34,697 nt of DNA. Source: Mycobacterium sp. KBS0706 (GTDB taxonomy: Bacteria > Pseudomonadota > Alphaproteobacteria > DSM-16000 > Inquilinaceae). Position 1 is the stretch's first letter; every line of letters starts with the position of its first letter. The notes under the pieces are model-generated. The model was not told the origin of the DNA and searched no databases. It was given only the letters and a program-made list of their open reading frames with translations. Position numbers and translations under genes: made by a program. This document shows, in pieces, positions 8,762-17,098 of this stretch. The DNA lies in contig NZ_VCCH02000082.1 in the NCBI RefSeq assembly GCF_005938675.2, positions 1 to 34,697 of the forward strand, in the 5' to 3' direction.

Positions 8762-8824
8762 AGAGCCGCACGGATCTGTCACAGTGCTGGACGCCCATCG
8801 CCCGGCCGGCCCGCGGAGCGCGCC

Positions 8825-9718
8825 ATGCAGTTCGACCTTCTGTCCCTGAAGCTGTTCGTCGCGGTCTGCGAGCACCGCAGCATCGCCCGCGCGGCCGAGG
8901 TCGAGCACATCGCGGCCTCGGCGGTCAGCAAGCGCATGTCGGATATGGAGAAGCGGATGGGGTCGCCGCTGTTCCACCGCAGCAACCGCGGGCTGGAGCT
9001 GACCTCCGCCGCCCACGCGCTGCTGCGCCATGCCCATATCGTGATGCGCGACCTGATGCAGATGGAGCGCGAGCTGGTCGACCATGCCAAGGGCATGCGC
9101 GGCCAGATCCGCCTGCATGCGAGCGTCTCGACCATCGTGCAGTACCTCTCGAACGACCTGCGCGACTTCCTGGCCCTGCACCCGGCCATCCGCATCGACC
9201 TGGAGGAGGGGCTGAGCCGCGAGGTCTGCCGGGCCGTGTCCGAGAACGCCGCCGATATCGGCATCTTCGGCGGGCCGCTGCTGTTCCCCGACCTGCGCAT
9301 CCTGCCCTATCGCAGCGACCACCTGATGGTGCTGATGCCGGCGGACCATCCGCTGTGCGGCGCGGAGACGCTGACCTTTGCCGAGATCGCCCGTTACGAT
9401 CTGGTCGGACCGCAGGCCGGCAGCTATCTCGATTCCCTGGTGATGCGGGCGGGGTCCGAGCTCAGCCAGCCGCTGCGGCTGCGCATCCGGGTGAACGGCT
9501 TCGAGCCGGCCCGGAGCATGGTCGAGGCCGGGCTGGGCATCGCCCTCGTCCCCGAGCTGCATGCCGCACGCTACACCGAAGGTGGCCAGGTGGTCGCCGT
9601 GCCGCTCGACGAACCCTGGGCCTTGCGGCACTGGAAGATCTGCACGCGGGACGCGGCGTCGCTGCCGCCGCCGGTCCAGGTCCTGGTCCAGCACCTGAGC
9701 ACGCGTGGGGCGGCCTAG
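8825..9718 (+). CDS. LysR family transcriptional regulator
   Basis: A 297-residue one-component regulator. The N-terminal winged helix reads FDLLSLKLFVAVCEHRSIA then AASAVSKRMSDMEKRMG and PLFHRSNRGLELT, the standard LysR DNA-binding domain (about residues 1-65). The rest is a two-lobed periplasmic-binding-like effector domain with QIRLHASVSTIVQYL near residue 95 and the C-terminal MVEAGLGIALVPEL. It is divergent from leuC and followed on the same strand by a binding protein and an SMP-30-like gene. Matching palindromes flank it on both sides, so it probably regulates both arms. The effector may be the imported solute or an alkylmalate intermediate. Confidence 0.93.
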   Translation: MQFDLLSLKLFVAVCEHRSIARAAEVEHIAASAVSKRMSDMEKRMGSPLFHRSNRGLELTSAAHALLRHAHIVMRDLMQMERELVDHAKGMRGQIRLHASVSTIVQYLSNDLRDFLALHPAIRIDLEEGLSREVCRAVSENAADIGIFGGPLLFPDLRILPYRSDHLMVLMPADHPLCGAETLTFAEIARYDLVGPQAGSYLDSLVMRAGSELSQPLRLRIRVNGFEPARSMVEAGLGIALVPELHAARYTEGGQVVAVPLDEPWALRHWKICTRDAASLPPPVQVLVQHLSTRGAA

Positions 9719-9724
9719 GCCGGA

Positions 9725-9743
9725 CCATCGCCGTTAGCGATGG
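9725..9743. promoter_or_regulatory. LysR-type operator, site 2
   Basis: CCATCGC, a 5-nt spacer and GCGATGG form a perfect inverted repeat containing ATC-N9-GAT (9727-9741). It starts 6 bp after the LysR stop and ends 99 bp before the ATG of the second binding-protein gene, a fitting place for an activator. Its arms are identical to the inner 7 bp of site 1. Confidence 0.7.
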
Positions 9744-9842
9744 CGACCTTCCCAATGGTGTCGACGACCGGCCGCGGGGGCCGTGCCACAGTTCCGTCCA
9801 AGGCGGCCGGCGGCGACCGGCCGGCACCAACGGGAGGGTCTG

Positions 9843-10862
9843 ATGAAGCGCATCCTCGCCATGTCCCTATGCTCCGCGCTGCTGCTCGCCTGGACCGGCG
9901 CCCAGGCCGCGCCGGAAAAGACCGAGATCCATCTGGCCGCCGCGGGGGTAGGCTTCCCCTATCTGCCCTTCCTCGTTGCGGCCCAGCGCGGCTACTTCAA
10001 GGACGAGGGCCTCGATGTCCAGATCGGGGTGTTCGCCGGCGGCTCCAAGGCGCTGGAGGCGCTGATGGGCGGCAGCGCCGACATCGTCGCCGGCGCCTAT
10101 TCCAACACCATCAGCATGGCGGCCAAGGGCCAGCCCCTGGTGTCCTTCGCCATCCAGGCAAACTGCCCGGACTGGGTGTTCGGGGTGACGAAGGCCAACA
10201 AGGACACGATCCGGTCGCTCGCCGACCTGAAGGGCAAGCGGATCGGCGTCAGCGCCCCGGGGTCGAGCTTCCACATGGGCGTCAACTACCTGCTGGCCAA
10301 GGCCGGCTTGCATCCCGACGACGTGTCGATCGTCGGCATCGGCGCGTCCTCCGGCGCGGTCGCGGCGGCGAAGACCGGGCTGGTCGACGCGCTGATGACC
10401 AATGATCCGGTGGCGACGATCCTGGAGGAGAGCGGCGACCTGACCCCGCTGATCGAGATGCGCAGCGAGGACGGCAACCGCGCGGCCTTCGGCGGCGACT
10501 ATCCGGAGGCCGCGATCTACAGCACCCGCGACTTCGTCGAGGCCAACCCGAACACCGTGCAGGCGGTGGCCAACGCGATCGTGCGGGCGGAGCGCTGGAT
10601 GGCCGCGGCGTCGCCGGAGGAGGTCGCCGACAGCGTGCCGCAGGACTACATGGTCACCGACAAGGCGCTGTTCGCCCGGGCCTATTCCAAGCTGCGTCGC
10701 TGCCTCTCGCGCGACGGCATGATGACCGAGGAGTCCGCTGTCCTGGTCCGCGCCGTGCTGGCGGCCTTCGACCCGGCCATCGCCGATGTGCAGATCGATC
10801 TGAGCGCGACCTACGACAACCGCTTCGTGCAGAATTACGCCGCCAAGGCCGGACAGCCCTGA
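9843..10862 (+). CDS. ABC transporter substrate-binding protein, NMT1/THI5-SsuA family (paralogue 2)
   Basis: A 339-residue periplasmic binding protein with a clear Sec signal peptide (KRILAMSLCSALLLAWTGAQA, cleaved before APEK). It shares GYFKDEGLDV, GGSKALEALMGGS, VAGAYSNT, GVSAPGSS and NAIVRAERW with the protein at 4394-5416 and aligns to it nearly gap-free, at roughly 60 percent identity by eye. The start at 9843 has GGGAGGG upstream; a start 60 bp earlier would put a basic extension before the signal peptide. It has no ATPase or permease beside it and probably feeds the transporter at 2756-4397 with a related ligand. An SMP-30-like gene follows 28 bp downstream. Confidence 0.92.
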   Translation: MKRILAMSLCSALLLAWTGAQAAPEKTEIHLAAAGVGFPYLPFLVAAQRGYFKDEGLDVQIGVFAGGSKALEALMGGSADIVAGAYSNTISMAAKGQPLVSFAIQANCPDWVFGVTKANKDTIRSLADLKGKRIGVSAPGSSFHMGVNYLLAKAGLHPDDVSIVGIGASSGAVAAAKTGLVDALMTNDPVATILEESGDLTPLIEMRSEDGNRAAFGGDYPEAAIYSTRDFVEANPNTVQAVANAIVRAERWMAAASPEEVADSVPQDYMVTDKALFARAYSKLRRCLSRDGMMTEESAVLVRAVLAAFDPAIADVQIDLSATYDNRFVQNYAAKAGQP

Positions 10863-10890
10863 TCCTGGCCTGGAGCAACGGAGAAGCAGC

Positions 10891-11814
10891 ATGCCGGATA
10901 TCCGCGTCGTCGCCAGCGGGCTCCAGTTCCCGGAAGGACCGGTGGTCGAGGCCGACGGCTCCGTCCTGCTGGTCGAGATCCAGCGCGAGACCGTCAGCCG
11001 CGTCCGCCCCGACGGCACGGTCGAGGTGGTGGCGCAGCTCGGCGGCGGGCCGAACGGGCTGGCGGTCGGACCGGACGGCGCGCTCTATGTCTGCAACAAC
11101 GGCGGCTTCCTGTTCCAGACTGTCGCCGGCTACAACCGGACCCGCCGCGGCGTCCACCCGCACTACACCAGTGGCCGGATCGAACGCCTCGACCTCGCCA
11201 CCGGCGAGGTCCGTACCCTCTATGACCGCTGCGGCGACCATCCGCTGTGCGGCCCGAACGACATCGTCTTCGACCGCTCCGGCGGCTTCTACTTCACCGA
11301 CTACGGCAAGCACCGCGAGCGCGATCGCGACCATGGCGGCCTGTACTACGCCCTGGCCGACGGTTCGCGCATCGTCGAGGTCGCCCATCCGATGGAGACG
11401 CCGAACGGCGTCGGCCTCTCGCCGGACGACGCGACCGTCTATGTGTCGGAGACCGAGACCGGCCGCCTTTGGGCCTTCGACCTCGAGGCGCCGGGGCAGC
11501 CGAAGCGGCACCCGTTCCCGTCGCCGCATGGCGGCCGGCTGGTCTGCGGCCTGCCGGGCTATCAGCGCTTCGACAGCATGGCGGTCGATGCCCTGGGCAA
11601 TATCTGCGTCGCCACGCTGATCACCGGCTGCATCACCGTGATCGCCCCGGATGGCACCGTGCTGCGCCAGGTTGCGCTGCCGGACCCGATCGTCACCAAC
11701 CTCTGCTTCGGCGGACCGGACCGGAGGACCGCCTACATCACCCTGTCCGGCACCGGGCAGCTGGTGGCGATGGACTGGCCCGAGCCCGGATGCCCGCTGG
11801 CCTTTCCCCGGTAG
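10891..11814 (+). CDS. SMP-30/gluconolactonase/LRE family protein
   Basis: A 307-residue six-bladed beta-propeller, probably a lactone hydrolase acting on a sugar- or hydroxyacid-derived lactone. The metal-ligand positions of the family can be seen: Glu15 in FPEGP, the Asn of GGPNGLAV and of METPNGVGLS, and the Asp of FDSMAVDALGN. Repeated blade motifs include DGALYVCNNGG, GGFYFTDYGKH and DATVYVSETETG. No signal peptide is seen, so it is probably cytoplasmic. It follows paralogue 2 of the binding protein closely and is likely cotranscribed with it under the LysR-type operator. It may open a lactone before oxidation or isomerisation by the SDR or LeuCDB-like enzymes; that link is inference. 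Confidence 0.92.
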   Translation: MPDIRVVASGLQFPEGPVVEADGSVLLVEIQRETVSRVRPDGTVEVVAQLGGGPNGLAVGPDGALYVCNNGGFLFQTVAGYNRTRRGVHPHYTSGRIERLDLATGEVRTLYDRCGDHPLCGPNDIVFDRSGGFYFTDYGKHRERDRDHGGLYYALADGSRIVEVAHPMETPNGVGLSPDDATVYVSETETGRLWAFDLEAPGQPKRHPFPSPHGGRLVCGLPGYQRFDSMAVDALGNICVATLITGCITVIAPDGTVLRQVALPDPIVTNLCFGGPDRRTAYITLSGTGQLVAMDWPEPGCPLAFPR

Positions 11815-12053
11815 GGTCGTCGTCGAGCCGAGACCAGTCGTAGGAGGTCAGATTTGAGCGTAGGTGGTTGCGTGCCCGGGAGTTGAACGTAGTCCCGTAC
11901 TGGCCCCTTGCTACACGGCGGTAGCCAGCTCGTATGGGTATCGGTGGTATCCTGTCCCCGCAACCAGATCGCAGAATGCCCCGCTTCCTCGAGCGGGTCG
12001 TTCTGCTGTTCGGCCCAGGCTTCGGCCACCCTGAAGCGCCCGAATCTCCCGTT
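11815..12053. other. Intergenic stretch without recognised gene
   Basis: These 239 bp separate the SMP-30-like gene from the minus-strand ferredoxin reductase gene, both ending here. Coding-like third-position bias fades. A minus-strand frame of 98 codons covers most of it but runs into the SMP-30 gene and matches nothing I recognise. A 6-bp-arm hairpin (CCCGCT/AGCGGG, 11980-11997) may help end one or both transcripts. It could be a remnant of a lost gene or insertion. Confidence 0.4.
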
Positions 12054-13268
12054 TCACGTGGCCAGCAGCGTCTTCAGCCTGACCGCCGGCGAGGCGAGCG
12101 CGCCAGGATCAGGGACGGCGCGCTGCGCGATCAGCATCTCGGCCAGCCGGATCTCGCGGGCGATCCTGCCCAGGGGCCCGACGCCGCTGGCGGCGACCAG
12201 CCGGCCATCCGCCGCCAGGTGGAACAGCAGCTGTGCCCCGTCGCCGAGGTCCCGCGCGACCGTCATCCGCCCCTCATCGGCCAGGCCGGCGATCTGCAGC
12301 GTCAGCTCGTACTGGTCCGACCAGAACCAGGGCACCGCCGCGATCGCCTCGCCGCGGCCAAGCATGTTGCGCGCGGCCAGCGCGCCCTGGTCCTGGGCGT
12401 TGCGCCAGGCCTCGAGCCGGATGCGGCGGCCGGCATAGAGCGGATGGGCGCAGGCGGCACAGTCCCCGGCCGCGAAGATGGCGGGATCGGCGGTCGCCAG
12501 CGTCGCGTCGACGGCGATGCCGTTGTCGACCGGCAGGCCGGCGGCCTCCGCCAGCGCCGTCTCCGGCACCGCGCCGATGCCGGCGATCACTGCATCCGCC
12601 GCGATCCGGCGGCCATCGGCCAGCACCACGGCGCCGGGCTCGATCCGGTCGATGCCGAGACCGGTGCGGAGGTCGATGCCGGCGGCGCGGTGCCGGTCGG
12701 CGATCACTGCGGCGATCTCGGCCGGGACGCCGCGCATCAGGATGCGGGGCTGGGCCTCGACCAGGGTCACGGCGCAGCCGCGCGCGGCCGCGGCCGCCGC
12801 CAGCTCCAGCCCGATGAAGCCGCCGCCGATGATCGCCAGCCGCATCCCGGGGCGCAGCAACGGCCGCAGCGCCAGCGCATCGTCGAAGCGGCGCAGATAC
12901 AGGACCTGCTCATGGCCCGGCAGGGTCAGCCGCCGCGGCCGCGCCCCGGTCGCCAGCAGCAGCCGGGAGTAGGGCAGGGTGCGCCCGTCGGCCAGGGCCA
13001 CGGCGCGGGCCGCGCGGTCGATCGCCGTGACCTCGGTTCCCAGGATCAGATCGATGCCGAGCGCGGCGGCGCGGTCGTGGTCCAGCACGGTGGTCGCGGC
13101 CGGCTCCGCCTCCGCCAGCAGCGCCGCCTTGGAGAGGGGCGGGCGCTCATAGGGCGGATGGACCTCGCCGCCGACCAGAGTCACCGGGCCGTCCCAGCCC
13201 TCCTCGCGCAGCGCTGTCGCTGCTCGGGCGCCGGCCTCGCCGGCGCCGACGATCACCATCCCGGCCAT
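12054..13268 (-). CDS. FAD-dependent ferredoxin reductase (MocF-like; rhizopine demethylation electron transfer)
   Basis: A 404-residue NAD(P)H-ferredoxin reductase of the oxygenase-coupled class. The FAD-binding GAGEAG is at residues 8-13, followed by PPYERPPLSK, typical of these reductases. A second dinucleotide motif IIGGGFIGLE lies near residue 147 and the FAD ribityl motif IFAAGDCA near 270; the family C-terminal domain is complete. It lies 3 bp after the MocE-like Rieske gene, which follows the MocD-like gene, reproducing the order mocD-mocE-mocF known from rhizobial rhizopine loci. It would pass electrons from NAD(P)H to the ferredoxin. The general class is certain; the Moc assignment rests on the triad. 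Confidence 0.88.
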   Translation of the reverse strand: MAGMVIVGAGEAGARAATALREEGWDGPVTLVGGEVHPPYERPPLSKAALLAEAEPAATTVLDHDRAAALGIDLILGTEVTAIDRAARAVALADGRTLPYSRLLLATGARPRRLTLPGHEQVLYLRRFDDALALRPLLRPGMRLAIIGGGFIGLELAAAAAARGCAVTLVEAQPRILMRGVPAEIAAVIADRHRAAGIDLRTGLGIDRIEPGAVVLADGRRIAADAVIAGIGAVPETALAEAAGLPVDNGIAVDATLATADPAIFAAGDCAACAHPLYAGRRIRLEAWRNAQDQGALAARNMLGRGEAIAAVPWFWSDQYELTLQIAGLADEGRMTVARDLGDGAQLLFHLAADGRLVAASGVGPLGRIAREIRLAEMLIAQRAVPDPGALASPAVRLKTLLAT

Positions 13269-13271
13269 CGG

Positions 13272-13589
13272 TCAGGAGCCGAGCCGAAGGAAGACCTGCC
13301 CGCCCTCGACCTTCACCGGATAGGTGGTGAGGGCGACGCAGACCGGCGCCCCCTTGGCGGCGCCGGTGGTGAAGTCGAAGCGGCCATTGTGCTTCGGGCA
13401 TTCGATGATCGTGCCCATCACCAGCCCGTCGGCGAGATGCACCTGCTCATGCGTGCACAGCCCGTCGGTGGCGAAGTAGCGGTCGTCCTCGGTGCGGTAG
13501 ATGGCGAAGGTGCGGCCGCCATGGTCGAAGCGGATCACGTCCTCCTCGTCGATCTCATCCGCCGCGCAGGCCGCGATCCAGCCGTCCAT
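13272..13589 (-). CDS. MocE-like Rieske [2Fe-2S] ferredoxin
   Basis: A 105-residue soluble Rieske ferredoxin. The cluster ligands are Cys45-x-His47 (in GLCTHEQVH) and Cys64-x2-His67 (in ECPKHNGRFD). It would carry electrons from the reductase at 12054-13268 to the membrane di-iron enzyme at 13615-14700. GGAAGG lies about 7 nt before the ATG. Length and motif spacing fit the MocE family of ferredoxins. It is the middle gene of a tight three-gene unit. Confidence 0.92.
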   Translation of the reverse strand: MDGWIAACAADEIDEEDVIRFDHGGRTFAIYRTEDDRYFATDGLCTHEQVHLADGLVMGTIIECPKHNGRFDFTTGAAKGAPVCVALTTYPVKVEGGQVFLRLGS

Positions 13590-13614
13590 GCTCTATCCTT
13601 CCTGGTGATGCGCG

Positions 13615-14700
13615 TCATTCGGCCGGCGCGGCCTGGGCGACCCCGATCGCCGGCCCGGGCGAGGCTCCGCCGGGCAGCCGCCGCACGACATGGTGGCGCG
13701 GGTCGCGCAGCTGCCGCAGCAGGGTCGGGATGATCTCGCGATAGGCGGCCCAGCAGTTCGGATAGGGCGGCGGGCAGTCGTGCTTCATCGCCGCATGCAG
13801 CTTCGGCAAGGCGTGATAGGGCACCATCGGGAACATGTGGTGCTCAACATGGTAGTTCATGTTCCAGTACAGGAACCGGAACACCGGGTTCATGTAGACG
13901 GTGCGGCTGTTCAGCCGGTGGTCCAGCACATCCTCGGCCAGGCCGGCATGCTGGGTCAGACCGAAGAACAGCACCATGCCGCCGCCATAGAGGGTCGGCA
14001 GCCCGACATACATCGCCGGCAGGATGCTGCCCAGCGCCAGGCAGGCGGCGATCACCGCGGCGAAGATGGCGAGGTAGATCCGGGCGACCAGGAACACCTT
14101 CCAGCGCTCCATCTCCGGGATGAAGGTCTCCTCCTCCGCCGTCAGCCGGCCGGCCGCGTGCACGAACAGCTTGCGGATCGCGACCTGGCTGCTCTTCAGC
14201 ATGAAGATGTTGAGGACGATCTTCAGGATGCTGGGCGGGCGCGGCGCGGCGATCTCCGGGTCGCGGCCGACGATGATGGTGTCGGTGTGGTGCCTTGTGT
14301 GGCTCCAGCGCCAGACCGTCGGCTCGCGCAGGATCATGAAGCAGGCGATGTGGTAGACGGCATCGTTCATCCACCGGGTCTTGAAGGCGGTGCCGTGGCC
14401 GCATTCGTGCCAGCGGCTGTCCGAGGCCGAGCCGTACAGCACGCCATAGGCCGCGAAGAACGGCACGGCCCACCAACTGCCCCAGAAGAACCCGCCGAGC
14501 CAGCCGGTGATCGCGAGGGCCGCGAACCAGATCAGCGTATCGCGGATCGCCGGCCCGTCCGTCCGGCGCATCAGCTCCTTCATTTCCTTGCGCGGGATCG
14601 GCGAGGCGTACCAGGCGGCACCGGCCAGCCCGGCCTCGACCGCGCGCCGGCTCTCCGCCCCGACCAGGCTGTAATCCCTCCGGACGGTCTCTCCCGGCAT
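13615..14700 (-). CDS. MocD-like membrane fatty-acid-desaturase-fold monooxygenase
   Basis: A 361-residue integral-membrane di-iron enzyme. The three histidine clusters are visible: HECGH (98-102), HTRHH (134-138) and HVEHH (284-288), spaced as in the desaturase/hydroxylase superfamily, with hydrophobic segments near 55-90 and 185-225. With the Rieske ferredoxin and reductase genes directly downstream it forms the MocD-MocE-MocF triad, which in rhizobia is linked to O-demethylation of 3-O-methyl-scyllo-inosamine. The ATG at 14700 is chosen because GCAGGAGG lies just before it; a GTG five codons upstream overlaps that site. An alkane or lipid hydroxylase is an alternative, but the inositol-type neighbours favour the Moc role. 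Confidence 0.88.
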   Translation of the reverse strand: MPGETVRRDYSLVGAESRRAVEAGLAGAAWYASPIPRKEMKELMRRTDGPAIRDTLIWFAALAITGWLGGFFWGSWWAVPFFAAYGVLYGSASDSRWHECGHGTAFKTRWMNDAVYHIACFMILREPTVWRWSHTRHHTDTIIVGRDPEIAAPRPPSILKIVLNIFMLKSSQVAIRKLFVHAAGRLTAEEETFIPEMERWKVFLVARIYLAIFAAVIAACLALGSILPAMYVGLPTLYGGGMVLFFGLTQHAGLAEDVLDHRLNSRTVYMNPVFRFLYWNMNYHVEHHMFPMVPYHALPKLHAAMKHDCPPPYPNCWAAYREIIPTLLRQLRDPRHHVVRRLPGGASPGPAIGVAQAAPAE

Positions 14701-14780
14701 GGCGTCCTCCTGCACCGCTTCCGCTTGGTCGCGGATGTGCAGGGAGCGTAACCCGCAGTGCCGCCCGCCTCAATGCAGCG

Positions 14781-14797
14781 ATGATAGAATCTATCAT
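14781..14797. promoter_or_regulatory. LacI-type operator A
   Basis: ATGATAGA and TCTATCAT flank a single central base, a near-perfect 17-bp palindrome in the divergent gap between the MocD-like gene (start 14700) and the LacI gene (start 14851). Related palindromes at 17933-17948 and 17977-17991 share the TGATRGA half-site. Likely bound by one of the two adjacent LacI proteins; this is inference. Confidence 0.72.
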
Positions 14798-14850
14798 TTC
14801 CCATCATCCCGTGGCAGGCTGCGGTGATCGGATCTGAGAGCGGACACAGG

Positions 14851-15882
14851 ATGAGCAGGCGCCCCACCATCGCCGATCTCGCCACTGCGGCGGGCGTCAG
14901 CGTCGCCACCGTCGACCGGGTGCTGAACCAGCGCCACCCGGTGCGCGAGGGCACGGCCGGGCGCGTGCTGCGCGCCGCCGAGGCGATCGGCTATCACGCC
15001 ACCACGCTGCTGCAGCAGCGTCTGCGGGAGGAGCTGCCGGTCCGCACCTTCGGCTTCCTGCTGCAGAAGCGGCAGGTCGCCTTCTACCAGCAACTCGCCG
15101 CCGACTTCCAGGCCGCCACCGCCGCCTGTACCGCGGTGCGCGGCCGGGCCGTGGTCGAGTTCATGGAGGAGCTGTCGCCGGCGACCATCGTCGAGACCCT
15201 GCGCCGGGTCGGCGCCCGGGTGGACGCGCTGGCCGTGGTCTCGGTCGACCATCCGCATGTGTCGGAGGCGATCGCCGACCTGCGGCGCGACGGCGTTCCG
15301 GTCTTCGCCGTGATCACCGACCTGATGGCCGAGGACCGGGCCGGCTATATCGGCCGCGACAACCGCAAGGAGGGCCGCACCGCCGCCTGGATGGTGGCGA
15401 AGACGGCGCGGGCGCCGGGCAAGGTCGGCATCATCGTCGGCAGCCACCGCTATCTGTGCCAGGAGACGGCGGAGATCTCCTTCCGCTCCTATTTCCGCGA
15501 GCATGCCCCCGAATTCCAGCTGCTGGAGCCGCTGATCAACCTCGAGGATGCGCGGATCGCCCGCGAGGCGACGCATGACCTGATGGCCGGGAACCCCGAC
15601 CTGGTCGGCCTCTATATCTGCGGCGGTGGCACCGAAGGGGTGATCGACGCGGCGCGACAGGAGACGGCGCATGCGCCAGTGGCGATCGTGTGCAACGAGC
15701 TCACGGCCAAGACCCGCACCGCCCTGATCGACGGCGTCCTGACCGCCGTGATCTCCACTCCCACCGCGCTCCTGGCCACGCGGGCGGTGGAGGCGATGGT
15801 GCGCGCCGTCGAGCTGCCGGCCCCCGAGCCGCCGGGCCAGATCCTGGTGCCGTTCGAGCTGTATGTGTCGGAGAATATTTGA
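14851..15882 (+). CDS. LacI family transcriptional regulator (regulator 1)
   Basis: A 343-residue repressor/activator. The N-terminal LacI helix-turn-helix is PTIADLATAAGVSVATVDRV with the hinge following. The rest is a type I periplasmic-binding-like sensor domain (about 60-343) with VDALAVVSVDHPHVSEAI and GRDNRKEGRTAAWM, as in sugar/inositol-responsive members. The ATG at 14851 puts the HTH at the N-terminus as usual; a GTG 27 bp earlier adds only a short tail. It is divergent from the MocD-E-F-like genes and convergent with a second LacI gene. Ligand probably an inositol-type compound, by context. Confidence 0.92.
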   Translation: MSRRPTIADLATAAGVSVATVDRVLNQRHPVREGTAGRVLRAAEAIGYHATTLLQQRLREELPVRTFGFLLQKRQVAFYQQLAADFQAATAACTAVRGRAVVEFMEELSPATIVETLRRVGARVDALAVVSVDHPHVSEAIADLRRDGVPVFAVITDLMAEDRAGYIGRDNRKEGRTAAWMVAKTARAPGKVGIIVGSHRYLCQETAEISFRSYFREHAPEFQLLEPLINLEDARIAREATHDLMAGNPDLVGLYICGGGTEGVIDAARQETAHAPVAIVCNELTAKTRTALIDGVLTAVISTPTALLATRAVEAMVRAVELPAPEPPGQILVPFELYVSENI

Positions 15883-15894
15883 GGGGCGCCCAGC

Positions 15895-16914
15895 CTACCG
15901 GTTGTACTTGGTCACGATCAGCGGCCGGGCCGGCGCCGCGCTCTCCTCGGCCGCTGGTTCGCCGGCCAGCCGGCCGCGGATGATCGCGATCGCCTGGCGC
16001 AGCTCGGCCGTCACGTCGTGGCTCAGCACGGCATCCATGCCGCCTTCCTCGAGCAGCCGGGCGGAGTTCTCGTTCAGCTCATGGCCGATGAAGGCGGTGG
16101 TGCCGGTCAGCCCGGCCTCGGCGATCGCCCGGGCGATGCCGACATTGCCGCCGGCGGTATTGTAGACCCCGAGCGGCGCCGGCCCCGCCGCCAGGATCCG
16201 GCGCATGGTGGCGTGGGCGGTGTCCGGGTCGTCGCTGGAATGGATGCTCTCCTCGACCGACAGGGTCGGGAACTCGGTGCGCAGCACGCGGCGGAAGCCG
16301 ATCTCGCGCTCCTCCTGGCAGCGATAGGGCGCGCTGGCGACCAGCACGATCCGCCCCGGGCGGCCGCCGGTCAGCCGGCCCATCAGCCAGGCGGCGGTCG
16401 ATCCCGCCCGTTCCTGGTCCATGCCGACATAGGCGGTGCGGCCCGATCCGGGCAGGTCCGTGGTCAGGCAGACCACCGGTGTGCCATCCGCCATACCGGC
16501 CTGGACCGCCCGGTTGATGGCGAAATGCTCGCGCGCCACCAGCAGCAGCCCGTCGCAACGCGACAGCATCGCCGCGAGCCGCTCGGCGAAGTCCGCCGGG
16601 TCGACCTCGGCGGTCGGCTGGGTGAAGCTCTCCAGGCTCAGCCCCGGATCCTCCACCATGACACGCTCCAGCGCCTGGACCAGGGTGGCGGTGAAGGTCT
16701 GGCCGGAATCGCAGGCGAAGCCCAGCCGGATCGACGGCGCCCCCGCCGGGACGGCCGGGCCCTGCTGCCGCTCCAGCGCCGCCCGCACCGCCTGCACCTT
16801 GTCCGGCGCCACACCGCCGCGGCCATTGACCACGCGGTCGACCGTGGCGGTCGAGACGCCGGCCTCGGCCGCGATCTCGGCGATGGTGGGCCCCTGCCAG
16901 CTGCCGCGCCGCAT
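15895..16914 (-). CDS. LacI family transcriptional regulator (regulator 2)
   Basis: A 339-residue LacI-type regulator with HTH PTIAEIAAEAGVSTATVDRV and a periplasmic-binding-like sensor domain (CDGLLLVAREHFAINRAV, GMDQERAGSTAAWLMGRL, IGHELNENSARLL). Its recognition helix (TATVDR) is almost the same as that of regulator 1 (VATVDR), so both may read related operators. It is convergent with regulator 1 (12 bp apart) and divergent from the IolI-like gene. A palindromic element sits at its 5' end (16929-16945), consistent with autoregulation. Confidence 0.92.
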   Translation of the reverse strand: MRRGSWQGPTIAEIAAEAGVSTATVDRVVNGRGGVAPDKVQAVRAALERQQGPAVPAGAPSIRLGFACDSGQTFTATLVQALERVMVEDPGLSLESFTQPTAEVDPADFAERLAAMLSRCDGLLLVAREHFAINRAVQAGMADGTPVVCLTTDLPGSGRTAYVGMDQERAGSTAAWLMGRLTGGRPGRIVLVASAPYRCQEEREIGFRRVLRTEFPTLSVEESIHSSDDPDTAHATMRRILAAGPAPLGVYNTAGGNVGIARAIAEAGLTGTTAFIGHELNENSARLLEEGGMDAVLSHDVTAELRQAIAIIRGRLAGEPAAEESAAPARPLIVTKYNR

Positions 16915-16928
16915 TCCGTCCTCTCGGT

Positions 16929-16945
16929 TGATGGCTTAAGCATCA
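16929..16945. promoter_or_regulatory. Possible LacI-type operator at regulator 2
   Basis: A perfect 8-bp palindrome GCTTAAGC is flanked by TGATG and ATCA, giving a slightly asymmetric repeat 15 bp upstream of the regulator 2 start. The outer TGAT/ATCA resembles the half-sites of the other operators here. Confidence 0.45.
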
Positions 16946-17098
16946 ATACGGATTTGCGCCTTCGAGGTCAAATCGTACCGAGAAGACGCCGAACGGCTGG
17001 CATTCGCAATAGGCGTTGACAGCTATTCAATCATATGGCTTCCATCATCAGCATCGAAATGAACCAGATTGATTGTTAACAAATCAGACGGTGACGGG

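Noticed and set aside
11934..13733. A plus-strand open frame of 599 codons opposite the reductase and Rieske genes
   Set aside because: Shadow of genes with intact FAD, NAD and Rieske motifs; composition is Arg/Gln/Gly-rich without domains.
17016..17044. TTGACA at 17016-17021 as a sigma-70 promoter for the IolI-like gene
   Set aside because: No acceptable -10 hexamer lies 16-18 bp downstream, so it was not listed as a promoter.
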